DNA of 64,000 nucleotides from Methanobacterium_D sp040373355 (GTDB lineage Archaea > Methanobacteriota > Methanobacteria > Methanobacteriales > Methanobacteriaceae), in the NCBI RefSeq assembly GCF_047495555.1, contig NZ_CP166866.1, positions 1,772,001 to 1,836,000 of the forward strand, given 5' to 3'. This document shows positions 25,475 to 34,449 of the stretch, one piece after another. Made by a program: the position numbers and the translations under genes. Within the stretch, counting starts at the first letter, position 1, and each line of letters starts with the position of its first letter. The notes beneath the pieces were generated by a model. The model did no database searches. It worked only from the letters and a program-made list of their open reading frames with translations, and had not been told where the DNA came from.

Positions 25475-26102
25475 AACTGAAAAGAAAATAAAAATTATAA
25501 TGGATAGGCTCCAAAAATACGTTGCAAACCCAGTTGAAAACCCAAATCCATTTAGAGTATTAATCACAACCATCCTTTCACAGCGTACCCGAGACGAAAA
25601 CACCGATGAAGCTGCTGCAACTCTTTTTGCAGTGCATAAAACTCCTGAAAAAATAGCAAATGCTCCAGTTGAAGAAATTGAAAAGCTAATTAAAAAAGCA
25701 GGTTTTTTCAGGGTAAAAGCTAAGAGAGTAAAAGAAGTTTCACGAATAATTCATGAAGATTACAATGATATTGTTCCAGAAGATATAGAAGAGCTTTTAG
25801 CACTTCCAGGAGTTGGACGAAAAACTGCAAACTGTGTTTTAGTTTATGGATTTAGAAAGAATGCCATTCCAGTAGATGTGCATGTGCATCGTATCTCTAA
25901 TCGTTTGGGGCTTGTAAACACAAAATTACCAGATCAAACAGAACTAGAACTCATTAAAATTGTTCCTGAAGGTTACTGGCTTGATTTAAATGAAAAATTC
26001 GTGCGCTTTGGGCAAGATATTTGCCGACCTATTGGTCCGAAGCATGAAGAATGTCCAATAAATGACCTTTGTGACTTTTATAAAGAAATTAAAGGACAAT
26101 AA
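25467..26102 (+). CDS. nth: endonuclease III (DNA glycosylase/AP lyase)
   Basis: The 211-residue enzyme has the helix-hairpin-helix LPGVGRKTANCVL with catalytic Lys (about 119) and VDVHVHRISNRLG with catalytic Asp (about 137). It excises oxidised pyrimidines. The C-terminal cluster reads Cys186-x6-His193-x2-Cys196-x5-Cys202; the usual second ligand is Cys, here His. GTG 25467 is chosen as start: GGGGGA lies just upstream and the length then matches the family; the longer frame to 25365 runs inside the preceding gene. It overlaps the Exo5-like gene by 8 nt, suggesting coupled translation. Confidence 0.92.
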   Translation: MIKTEKKIKIIMDRLQKYVANPVENPNPFRVLITTILSQRTRDENTDEAAATLFAVHKTPEKIANAPVEEIEKLIKKAGFFRVKAKRVKEVSRIIHEDYNDIVPEDIEELLALPGVGRKTANCVLVYGFRKNAIPVDVHVHRISNRLGLVNTKLPDQTELELIKIVPEGYWLDLNEKFVRFGQDICRPIGPKHEECPINDLCDFYKEIKGQ

Positions 26103-26267
26103 TTCTTTTTATTTCATCTAAAATTTGTAAAAAGCTTATTTTTGATTATCTATTTTAACTAAGTCTTCTTTTATTTTTTAGTTTAAAAAAATCAATAAAA
26201 ATATATAATATTATCCTCAAATATATTATTACTAATCCTATTGTTTAATTATAAACTGAGGGTAAAA

Positions 26268-27302
26268 ATGAATCCCAAAAATAGAGTTGAATTTTTTAGT
26301 AGCGAAATTACAAATGTTTTAAGTGAAAATAAAGGAAAAACTGAGATTAAAATTATTGAATATAATGAAGAAAGCTTTAAAGAAGAAATATTAACTAATT
26401 GTCCAGAAATTAAAGAAAACAAGACAACATGGATTAAAATCACCAATATTTCTGAAGATAAATCCTTAGAAGAACTTTTTAAATGCTTAAATTTCAACCA
26501 AGAGCTATTTAAAAAAGTATTAAGATTAAATTATATTCCTGAGGTTGAAAATTATAAAAATTACCTATATGTCATGCTTAGTTCATTTGATATTCAAAAG
26601 GATTACGTTAGAAAACCAATTCAAGTAAGTATAATTCTTGGTGAAAACTATGTAATTTCGCTGCATCATGATAATGCAGCGTTATTCAATCCCATAATAA
26701 ATAAATTAAAAATGGATGATCAAAATATAAGGCAAAAAGGAGCAGATTATCTGGCTTACACCCTTATGGATACTATACTTGATAATCATATACTCATACT
26801 TAGCGAACTGGAAGGCAAAATTTCTAAAGAAGCTGAAAATATAATGAATAAACCTTCTAAAGAAACTTCCCATTTAATTCACAGTTATAGGGGAGATTTA
26901 GATAAAATAAGGATTTACCTTTTACCGCTTCAACAAATGGCAAACAGTATGGAATTGACTGAATCAACATTAATAAAACAAACCACAGACACTTTTTTAG
27001 AGAATTTTAACAGTCACGTTGATCAGGTACTGAAAAGAATTGATACATTATCAAGTAGAATTACTGAAATGCGTGATATTTACAATTCATCAATGAGCAG
27101 AAGACTTGATGATATTGTAAGGGTTTTAACAGTGGTAACAGTAATATTTGCCCCCGGAACTTTCATTGTTGGAATTTACGGTATGAATTTTCAATTTATG
27201 CCTGAACTTCAAGAGCCCACTGCATACCCAATTGTTTTACTTATAAACCTTGCAATTGGAGTTAGCATGCTTATATTCTTTAAAATAAGAAATTGGATAT
27301 AA
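26268..27302 (+). CDS. corA: CorA-family divalent cation transporter
   Basis: The 344-residue protein has a large cytoplasmic helical domain and two C-terminal membrane segments, with the signature GMNF (in VGIYGMNFQFMPEL) at the end of the first. CorA proteins form pentameric Mg2+ (or Co/Ni) channels. Start ATG 26268 follows GAGGG by 4 nt; an in-frame TTG at 26241 has no site. It has its own promoter region and no operon partner. Confidence 0.92.
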   Translation: MNPKNRVEFFSSEITNVLSENKGKTEIKIIEYNEESFKEEILTNCPEIKENKTTWIKITNISEDKSLEELFKCLNFNQELFKKVLRLNYIPEVENYKNYLYVMLSSFDIQKDYVRKPIQVSIILGENYVISLHHDNAALFNPIINKLKMDDQNIRQKGADYLAYTLMDTILDNHILILSELEGKISKEAENIMNKPSKETSHLIHSYRGDLDKIRIYLLPLQQMANSMELTESTLIKQTTDTFLENFNSHVDQVLKRIDTLSSRITEMRDIYNSSMSRRLDDIVRVLTVVTVIFAPGTFIVGIYGMNFQFMPELQEPTAYPIVLLINLAIGVSMLIFFKIRNWI

Positions 27303-27469
27303 AATATAGATTTATAAAAATAATGTTATAGAAGCAACTAGAGTTAAATTAGGAGGATTTAAGCTTTATTTTTAGAAATATTAATATAAATTAAAATAAT
27401 AGAAAGAGTTGTATTTTTAATATATAAAAAATATAGTATTACACAGTATATTCAAAGAGGACGTTTAAT

Positions 27470-28771
27470 ATGGCTGATTCAATCTATATAGAAATTTTAG
27501 TTATTGTAATCCTTGTAATTATTAACGGAGTCTTTGTGATATCTGAAACTGCATTGGTTTCATCAAGAAAAATTAATCTGCAGATAATGATAAATGAAGG
27601 CAATAAAAAAGCTGAAACAGCCCTTAAACTTCTTAATTCTCCAAATAAGTTTTTATCTACAGTACAAATATTTATTACACTTATAGGCATACTTGCAGGT
27701 ACTTTTGGTGGTGCAACTATTGCCCAAAGACTTGCAGTTTATTTAAACCAAATCACATTATTTAGCCCATATAGTAGTGCAATAAGTGTTATTGTGGTTG
27801 TTTTGATAATTACATATTTAACTTTGATTATTGGTGAATTAGTCCCTAAAAGAATTGCTATTGATTATTCAGAGAGCATTGCAGTGGTGGTTGCAAGACC
27901 AATTCAAATTTTATCAAATATTGTAACTCCAATTGTCTATTTTTTAAGTACATCCATGGAATTGGTTCTTAAAATTTTACGTGTTAAAGAACCTGAAGAA
28001 GAGGAGGTTGCAGAAGAACAAATTAAACTTCTCATTGAAGAAGGAAGAAAATCAGGTGAATTTGAAAAAACCGAAGAAGAAATGATTAATCGTATATTTG
28101 AACTGGATGAGAGAAGAATATATAGTATGATGACTCCAAAAACAGATATAACCTGGCTGGACATCAATGAGCCTCAAGATGAAATACTCAAAAGAATGTT
28201 TGAAAGTGAACATTCCATATTTCCAGTTAGTGAAGGATATTTAGATAATTTCTTAGGAGTTATCCAGGTAAAAGATATATTAGATGCTCTTAATTCAGGT
28301 AAAGAATTCGATCTAAAAAAATACTTGAAAGAACCCCTAATTGTACCTGAAAGCTCATTTGCTTTAAATGTATTAAAGCAGTTTAAAGAATCAGCAGAGA
28401 ATGTGCATATGGCCGTTATTGTTGATGAATATGGAGATATAGAAGGCCTTATAACTCTCTATGATATTTTAGAAGCAATAGTTGGAGATTTACCTACCAC
28501 TGATGATCTTAAAGCAGTTAAAAGGGCAGATGGAAGCTGGCTTATAGATGGATTAATTAATATTGATGAATTTAAGCCACTATTTGACATTGAAAAGCTT
28601 CCAGAAGAAGAAGAAAGCAATTATCAAACATTAGCAGGATTCATAATAACTTATTTAGGTAAAATCCCAGATACTGGCGAATCTTTTATATGGAATGGTT
28701 TTAGATTTGAAATAATGGATAAGGATGGGTACCATATAGATAAAGTATTAGTATCATATCTAGCAGGCTAA
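27470..28771 (+). CDS. HlyC/CorC-type protein: DUF21, CBS pair, CorC domain
   Basis: The 433-residue protein has a DUF21 membrane domain (about residues 5-180, four hydrophobic segments, with GELVPKRIAIDYSE). A CBS-domain pair follows (about 200-325, MTPKTDITWLD and VIVDEYGDIEGLIT), then a C-terminal CorC/HlyC domain. Relatives export Mg2+ or Co2+, or sense Na+/Mg2+. AGAGGA precedes the ATG. It follows the CorA-like gene, so two Mg-type transporters lie side by side with separate promoters. Confidence 0.92.
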   Translation: MADSIYIEILVIVILVIINGVFVISETALVSSRKINLQIMINEGNKKAETALKLLNSPNKFLSTVQIFITLIGILAGTFGGATIAQRLAVYLNQITLFSPYSSAISVIVVVLIITYLTLIIGELVPKRIAIDYSESIAVVVARPIQILSNIVTPIVYFLSTSMELVLKILRVKEPEEEEVAEEQIKLLIEEGRKSGEFEKTEEEMINRIFELDERRIYSMMTPKTDITWLDINEPQDEILKRMFESEHSIFPVSEGYLDNFLGVIQVKDILDALNSGKEFDLKKYLKEPLIVPESSFALNVLKQFKESAENVHMAVIVDEYGDIEGLITLYDILEAIVGDLPTTDDLKAVKRADGSWLIDGLINIDEFKPLFDIEKLPEEEESNYQTLAGFIITYLGKIPDTGESFIWNGFRFEIMDKDGYHIDKVLVSYLAG

Positions 28772-28858
28772 AAAGTCATATATGATTAGAATTTTTTAGA
28801 GTTATATAAATTTAAATTCAACAACATATACATAAAGTGCTTATATCTCACTAAAGAG

Positions 28859-29323
28859 TTAATCAATACTAAATTCTAATTTTTCTGAAATATCCTTTAT
28901 GTCCTTTTGATATTTTGCTGGAAAATATATTACAGGCTGCTTAACTGAGACTGCTTTATCTCTTAATCCCTTATCTGATGTAAAAAGAATTGAATTAGTT
29001 ATAATTGCAATTTCAAGGATTAAATCATCTTCACTGTCAATTAGTTCTTTTTTTGTTTTTACTTTTGGAATTTCATAACTACAATAAAGAATGTCTATTT
29101 TTCTTTCTTCTTCTAATTCCTTTAATTTACTAATTTCATTATAAAATCCTGCTTGTAAACTTCCATCACATAAAACCTGAACAATATATTCAACAGAATC
29201 AGGAATTAATATCTCAAAACATTCTAAAAATCTAAGTTCAATAACTCTTGATAAAGTATGGGAAATTAAAACACATATATCAGGTAAAATCCGAATAGTA
29301 GGAATGTAGTTATCATTTTCCAT
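28859..29323 (-). CDS. PIN-domain-like protein
   Basis: The 154-residue protein shows a PIN-fold pattern: an early Asp in LPDICVLI, VEYIV in the first helix block, and the acidic region IDSEDDLILEIAIITNSILFTSDKGLRDKA with Asp residues placed as in VapC-type RNases. No antitoxin-like gene adjoins it, so it is not an obvious toxin-antitoxin pair. It may be an rRNA/tRNA-processing nuclease; its target cannot be told. Confidence 0.7.
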   Translation of the reverse strand: MENDNYIPTIRILPDICVLISHTLSRVIELRFLECFEILIPDSVEYIVQVLCDGSLQAGFYNEISKLKELEEERKIDILYCSYEIPKVKTKKELIDSEDDLILEIAIITNSILFTSDKGLRDKAVSVKQPVIYFPAKYQKDIKDISEKLEFSID

Positions 29324-29487
29324 TTTAAAATCATCCTATATCTATTAAAAGAATTTCCAGTTATTATCTTTATTTTTATTTATTAGTAATTTTTAGGATA
29401 AATATAACCTATTAGTAATACTAATATCATATTAAGTAATAAAATATTAATATAATAATCCATAGTAGTATTACTAACACTAAACAG

Positions 29488-29913
29488 ATGATTAATTTGA
29501 ATAGTATAACGCTTCTTTGCTCTTTAGGAATAAGTACAATACTTGCATTAAGCATTTTGGGGCTAGTTAATTTATTTGATGACTCAAACATTATGAATGA
29601 CCAAAAAAATGTTAGAGTAATGCTTCAAAATAATGATTATTCTAGTGGAAACATTAAAATTTTAAATCAAGGAATGGTAAAACCAGTCTTTAGTAATTGG
29701 ATAGTTAAAGGTAAAATAAAAAATACGGGTTCAAGTATTATTAAAACAACGATAATTAGTGCTAATTTTTATGATAAAGAGAGTAAATTATTAAATTCCA
29801 GTTCATTAAGTCTAAATAACCTTAATTCTGGGGAAACTAGAGATTTTGAAATGGAATATAATGGAAAAATTGATCCAGATTCATATAAATTAGAATTAAA
29901 AAATTACATATGA
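29488..29913 (+). CDS. membrane-anchored FxLYD-like exported protein
   Basis: The 141-residue protein has an N-terminal membrane anchor (about residues 6-27) and an extracytoplasmic domain. Its core, WIVKGKIKNTGSSIIKTT, ISANFYDKESKLL and LNSGETRDFEM, matches the FxLYD-type beta-sandwich. No ribosome-binding site is visible before ATG 29488, so the mRNA may be leaderless. Function unknown; cell-surface location expected. Confidence 0.7.
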   Translation: MINLNSITLLCSLGISTILALSILGLVNLFDDSNIMNDQKNVRVMLQNNDYSSGNIKILNQGMVKPVFSNWIVKGKIKNTGSSIIKTTIISANFYDKESKLLNSSSLSLNNLNSGETRDFEMEYNGKIDPDSYKLELKNYI

Positions 29914-29946
29914 AAATATTATTTTGGAAATAAAAATAAAGGTTTA

Positions 29947-32130
29947 TTAGTTCCCAAGTGCAGCAATTTCATCTGCAAATGCACTTAAAACCTTTTTAGA
30001 AAGTCCCTCAACATATTTAAGGGATCCAGCACATTCATGCCCGCCCCCATCTATTCCAGCTTCAGGTATTTCTTCCACGAGTTTTACAATAATAGTATTT
30101 AAGTTAAATCCAAACTTCTCATTAACTGCATCAGTAGCCCTAATTACTCCAAAATCAGGCCCATAAGCTAATGTAACGATGGGAGTCTCTTCTCCATATT
30201 TTTTAACCATTGTATCGTGTACATAACCTGTAGTTTTACCGGGAGCAGGATAAGTGAATTTAAAAGCAAATTTTTCAACATCTAAAATGTTGAATATAAC
30301 TCCATTTGGAAGTTCTTGCGTTTTAAGGTTTGGGAGTGCTGCTCTAAGTTGGTTTCTAACTCTCTTTTGAGATTCATTGTAAAGTGCCTCAACGAGCTTT
30401 TCGTGCTTATCAACATTACTAAGTCCTAGAATAGTGTCGATTATACCTCTACCGTTCATGAACCTAAGGTAAAATGCTTCAAAATCAATTACTGTGGCAA
30501 TTTTTTCAAGATCATCTCTAGAATATCCTTTCTCTCCTGCAATTTCAATGTAATTTAATGCTTCTTCTGAACCTGCATGATCTCCTACAGCCGCAATTCC
30601 CGGTAAATGCATTAACTGCTCTTTAACCTCAGGATTTATCATTTTTGCAACTTCAAATCCAAGTGCACCTGCTGTAATTTCAGAGTTTCCTCCAACAAGA
30701 TACGGATTTACATGTACATCAACGTAATCGTCTACAGCTACCCTTTCATTTTCCACTTCACCAGGATAGTGGTGATCTATGACTACGATTTCGATATCAT
30801 AAATTTTAGCCTTAATAAGGGCAAGAATATCTTCCTCAGTAGAACCATTATCCAGAAGAACTATTAAAGGAAGTTTTTGACCGTGACGCTCCATATCTTC
30901 TAAAGCAAATGATAGATCCTTTACAACATCTTCTACTTCATAAAAAGGAGCTTTACTTGGCGCTCTCTTAAAGAAATGCCATTCAGCATCGCTTCCAGGA
31001 TTTATATCTCTTATAAGAGGGATTACTGCTTTTTCCATTGCTACTCCCGCACATATTCCATCTGCATCTGCATGGTGCCTTACGAGAATAGATCTACCAT
31101 CAAAAATAGCCCTTCTTATTGCCTTTGCAGCAAGGCGCATTCTCTCTCTTAATTTATCCAGAGTTTCACTTTCAATCATGAGTTCTGTTGTTTCAGGTTC
31201 AGCTTTTTTATCAATGGCTTCATCAATCAGTCTTCTTGACTCAATTGCCTCTTCTTCATTAAGCATTTCAATAGTTTCAGATTCGATTTGAATTTTACCG
31301 CCGTGAAGATTTACTTCTCCGAGTACTTCCACAATATCTCCAATATGTATATGTGGATAAACTCTTATTCCTGGCTCGTCAAAAGCTGCTGCCCAAGTAG
31401 TTGAAGTTTCATCTGAAATTGTAAAGATAGTAGGGCCTGAAGTCTGCTGTATTTGAATTACTTCACCTATAATTCTTACAGATTTTTTAACGTGATTTGT
31501 AGTTATATCCCCAATTAGAGTCCTAGCAATGTTTTTTCTGAGTTTAACTAGCTCATATTTTCCAGTAATGTTTGATTTTGAAAGGTCAACTTCGTCTTTA
31601 CCACCTTTACCTTTTTTAATGTCAATAACCTTTACAATAGTATCGTCACCAACATTTAAACCAAGATTCCGTCCTCTAAGTAGTCCAAAAACCTTTTTAG
31701 AAAGACTTATAAATATTCCCCAGTCCTCAGTTCTCGTAACTTTTCCTTTATAATTTGAACCTATCTCAAGGTCACTTACGTCACTAGCTGGGTGTAAGAT
31801 AAAAACCTGGCTTTTTACTTCACATTTTTCACAGTAATCTCCAGATTCTATTTCTTTTCCACATTTTCGACACTGGTTGATTTCTCCTTTACCTTCACAA
31901 GCTTCACAGGTTTCAGTAACTTCTATTTCTCCTTTACCTTTACATAAACCGCATGGCACATCTTGCTCTTCTTCAAGGTCAAATCTTTCCATAGCACCCT
32001 TTGAAATTCCACTAACGTGTTTTTTAACATCTACTTGATTTTTAAAGCCACTTCCATGGCAGCTTTCACAAACCTTGTAGCTTATAATCTTATAACCTTT
32101 ACCTTTACATTCTATACAAGTTTTAATCAT
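29947..32130 (-). CDS. RecJ-like DHH-family phosphoesterase with zinc-finger, S1 and OB domains
   Basis: The 727-residue protein has, in order, DnaJ-type CxxCxGxG zinc repeats (residues 1-90: CIECKGKGY, CESCHGSGF, CGLCKGKGE, CEACEGKGE), a CRKCG/CEKCE ribbon, an S1-like domain (about 115-180) and an OB-fold (about 210-285). A DHH catalytic domain follows (about 350-560: RHHADADGICAG, LDNGSTEED, VIDHHYPG), then DHHA1 with DGGGHECAG. Archaeal RecJ-like proteins act as single-strand nucleases or associate with the replisome. It is a stand-alone gene with its own promoter. Confidence 0.9.
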   Translation of the reverse strand: MIKTCIECKGKGYKIISYKVCESCHGSGFKNQVDVKKHVSGISKGAMERFDLEEEQDVPCGLCKGKGEIEVTETCEACEGKGEINQCRKCGKEIESGDYCEKCEVKSQVFILHPASDVSDLEIGSNYKGKVTRTEDWGIFISLSKKVFGLLRGRNLGLNVGDDTIVKVIDIKKGKGGKDEVDLSKSNITGKYELVKLRKNIARTLIGDITTNHVKKSVRIIGEVIQIQQTSGPTIFTISDETSTTWAAAFDEPGIRVYPHIHIGDIVEVLGEVNLHGGKIQIESETIEMLNEEEAIESRRLIDEAIDKKAEPETTELMIESETLDKLRERMRLAAKAIRRAIFDGRSILVRHHADADGICAGVAMEKAVIPLIRDINPGSDAEWHFFKRAPSKAPFYEVEDVVKDLSFALEDMERHGQKLPLIVLLDNGSTEEDILALIKAKIYDIEIVVIDHHYPGEVENERVAVDDYVDVHVNPYLVGGNSEITAGALGFEVAKMINPEVKEQLMHLPGIAAVGDHAGSEEALNYIEIAGEKGYSRDDLEKIATVIDFEAFYLRFMNGRGIIDTILGLSNVDKHEKLVEALYNESQKRVRNQLRAALPNLKTQELPNGVIFNILDVEKFAFKFTYPAPGKTTGYVHDTMVKKYGEETPIVTLAYGPDFGVIRATDAVNEKFGFNLNTIIVKLVEEIPEAGIDGGGHECAGSLKYVEGLSKKVLSAFADEIAALGN

Positions 32131-32240
32131 ATATATACCTCAAAAATAAGAATTTTGAATTATTACTCCTTAAAACTTTAAATTTTTATTTTTAATTTAA
32201 AGCCTATATTATTCAATAAATTAATTAGTTTAATTTACTT

Positions 32241-32735
32241 TCAACTTTTAAATTTAGAAGGATTCTGTTTTATTATATTATCTTTCTTTGCTTTAAATGC
32301 TATTGAAGCATCCATGTATTGATTGGCAAGCACAACATGAGGATTACCATTTGTATTATCCTTCTTCTGAAGATAATTTATGGCTTGCTGCATTTCTAAT
32401 GTTGCATTAATCCTTGCATCTATTTCTGAAACTGTAAGCTGCATGTACTCTATAAATACATTATCTTTAGAACTTTGAGCATAATTTAAGCCATTTTGAG
32501 CTGCACTTTTAGCTGAATTAAATTCTGATAGTGCCTTGTTGCAATTTGTGGTTGCAATTTCAATAGAATATTTGTTTAAATCAGCTGCTGCTTTATTATA
32601 AGAACTATCCCCATTTTTAAGATGACTGTTTACTGATGATGCTGTACTATCTATATTAGCTGCATCTGACTGAATACAACCTGAAAAAGCTGTAATAAAC
32701 ATCAATAAGACTAAAAGGATAATTTTATTTTTCAT
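32241..32735 (-). CDS. lipoprotein-like exported helical protein
   Basis: The 164-residue protein starts MKNKIILLVLLMFITAFSGC, a signal sequence ending in a lipobox-like FSGC, so Cys20 may be lipid-modified. The rest is helical, with repeated Ala/Ser/Asn-rich heptad-like stretches. It is an extracellular surface protein with no recognised catalytic motif. Isolated gene. Confidence 0.75.
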   Translation of the reverse strand: MKNKIILLVLLMFITAFSGCIQSDAANIDSTASSVNSHLKNGDSSYNKAAADLNKYSIEIATTNCNKALSEFNSAKSAAQNGLNYAQSSKDNVFIEYMQLTVSEIDARINATLEMQQAINYLQKKDNTNGNPHVVLANQYMDASIAFKAKKDNIIKQNPSKFKS

Positions 32736-32969
32736 ACTTTCACTTCAGATTATAAATAAAATATAATTTTGATACTTTAAAACTTTGTTATTTTTATTAT
32801 AAAATAAACTTAACTTCTAATAAATTAAAAATGAATTCCTGAATGGATCAATTTGTAGTTTAAATCATCGAAAAAATTAAACCATATTAAATAAATTTCA
32901 TTATTTTAGTGTAATTAGAAAAAAGAATAGTTTAATTAAATATAAATAAAAAAAATTGTTAAGATAACA

Positions 32970-33356
32970 TTAATTAGATTTCCAGAGACCGTGAATGCTA
33001 CAGTACTCTCTAGCGCTGATTTGCTTTATGTTCTCTACCTTAATGTTAAATTCTGCCTCAGGTTTGTCTCCATATTTAAACACTTTTCTGTAAAGACCTT
33101 TATCTGTGATTAATTCTATCCATTCAATACAATGATTTTCTTCCATCGGATGATCAACTGATCCTATCTTAACTCTTACACCATTTTCAGTCTGTTCTAC
33201 AATTGGAACATGTTTTTCAGGACCTACACCTTCTGTTTTTTCTTCAAGTAATTGCATTTGATTATCACAGCATACTGTCTTTCCCACGCCTTTATGAATG
33301 ACTTCAAACATGTTTCCACAGATATTACACCGATAAACCTGTTTTTCCTCTGTCAT
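32970..33356 (-). CDS. dfx: desulfoferrodoxin / superoxide reductase
   Basis: The 128-residue protein has both iron centres. Center I is an N-terminal rubredoxin-like site (Cys10, Cys13, Cys29, Cys30). Center II is the catalytic site (His49 in EKHVP, His69 and His75 in HPMEENH, Cys119 and His122 in CSIHG). The open-site Glu (Glu48) is present. It reduces superoxide to peroxide without producing oxygen, as strict anaerobes need. It starts 9 nt after rubrerythrin on the same strand, which would remove the peroxide; the two form one oxidative-stress operon. Confidence 0.95.
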   Translation of the reverse strand: MTEEKQVYRCNICGNMFEVIHKGVGKTVCCDNQMQLLEEKTEGVGPEKHVPIVEQTENGVRVKIGSVDHPMEENHCIEWIELITDKGLYRKVFKYGDKPEAEFNIKVENIKQISAREYCSIHGLWKSN

Positions 33357-33365
33357 AGAATATCC

Positions 33366-33953
33366 TCAGAATTTTTCGCATCTAAGTTCAAAGTATTTAG
33401 TAGGGTGATCACAGGATGGGCATTTTTCTGGAGGCTCTGTTCCATTAAAAACAAATCCGCATTTAAGACATGTCCAATCTACGTAATCATCTTTTTTCCA
33501 TAATGTTCCTGCTTGTATTTGGTTCAATATATCTGTATATCGTTCTTCATGGTGAACTTCTGCACGTCCAATTGACCTTAATCTATCAGATATATCTATT
33601 AAACCCTCCTCTTCGGCTACATCAGCAAATCCCGGATACATTTCAGTATTTTCATAATGTTCTCCTGCAATTGCAGACTTGAGGTTTTCTTCAGTTGTTC
33701 CATAAATGGTTGGTGCTGCTGCTTCTCCAACAACTATTTCATCTGGAACTTCGCCACTTTCTTCTTTAAGGCCGTTGATCATTTTCATAAGCCATTTAGC
33801 ATGTTCTCTTTCGTTTTCAGCTGTAATGAGAAAGATTTCTGATAGCTGGACATATCCTTCTTTTTTAGCAACTTTAGAGTACATAGTGTACCTGTTTCTT
33901 GCCTGGCTTTCACCAATAAACGCCTTTGCCAAATTTTCCATGGTTCTTTTCAT
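33366..33953 (-). CDS. rbr: rubrerythrin
   Basis: The 195-residue protein has a di-iron four-helix domain (FIGESQARNRY, ENEREHAKW, AEVHHEERY) and a C-terminal rubredoxin domain with CLKCG and CPSCD (about residues 160-185). It reduces hydrogen peroxide using rubredoxin-type electron transfer. It is first in the operon with superoxide reductase. Confidence 0.95.
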   Translation of the reverse strand: MKRTMENLAKAFIGESQARNRYTMYSKVAKKEGYVQLSEIFLITAENEREHAKWLMKMINGLKEESGEVPDEIVVGEAAAPTIYGTTEENLKSAIAGEHYENTEMYPGFADVAEEEGLIDISDRLRSIGRAEVHHEERYTDILNQIQAGTLWKKDDYVDWTCLKCGFVFNGTEPPEKCPSCDHPTKYFELRCEKF

Positions 33954-34198
33954 ATTTTACCACCTTGTTTTATTATTTATCTTATCTTTATAAATTTTTA
34001 TCGGTATTTTAAAAGATATAAGTTTAAAAAGTCTATTTGTAAATTATAGAAGATATTTACTATTTAATTTACTCTTTATTTCCTTATTAATTATTAAAAA
34101 TAAAAATTAGCTCATATTTGTCTATAAAATAAGTTTAGTTAAATAAATGAGTTGTTAGCTCTTTCAATGATAATATTCTTTTAATAAATTTTATAATT

Positions 34199-34342
34199 TT
34201 ATCCTGATTGAGTTCTATTTTTAGTTATATTGCTTACAATTATTTGTAGAGATTTAAATATCAAAAATAAAGGTGCGGATATTAGTAAAATGTAAAATAT
34301 GTTTAAAAACCAGTTAGCTAAAAATACTGTAATCTCACTCAT
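34199..34342 (-). CDS. candidate 47-residue single-TM peptide
   Basis: ATG 34342 opens a 47-codon frame with one hydrophobic stretch (residues about 13-30, NIFYILLISAPLFLIFKS) and a polar C-terminus (NITKNRTQSG). No ribosome-binding site is visible, so it would need leaderless translation. The rest of the 33954-34449 gap shows only A/T-rich DNA. Plausible but weak. Confidence 0.3.
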   Translation of the reverse strand: MSEITVFLANWFLNIFYILLISAPLFLIFKSLQIIVSNITKNRTQSG

Positions 34343-34449
34343 AATACTTATTTATTAATTTTTATTACATTTAGTTTTTACTCTAAACTTAAATTTTTAT
34401 ATTAATAAAAATATAGATATTATTATTAATTTTCTTTAAAGGTGATATT

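Noticed and set aside
28859..29323. Toxin-antitoxin module
   Set aside because: The PIN-like protein has no adjacent small antitoxin gene on either side.
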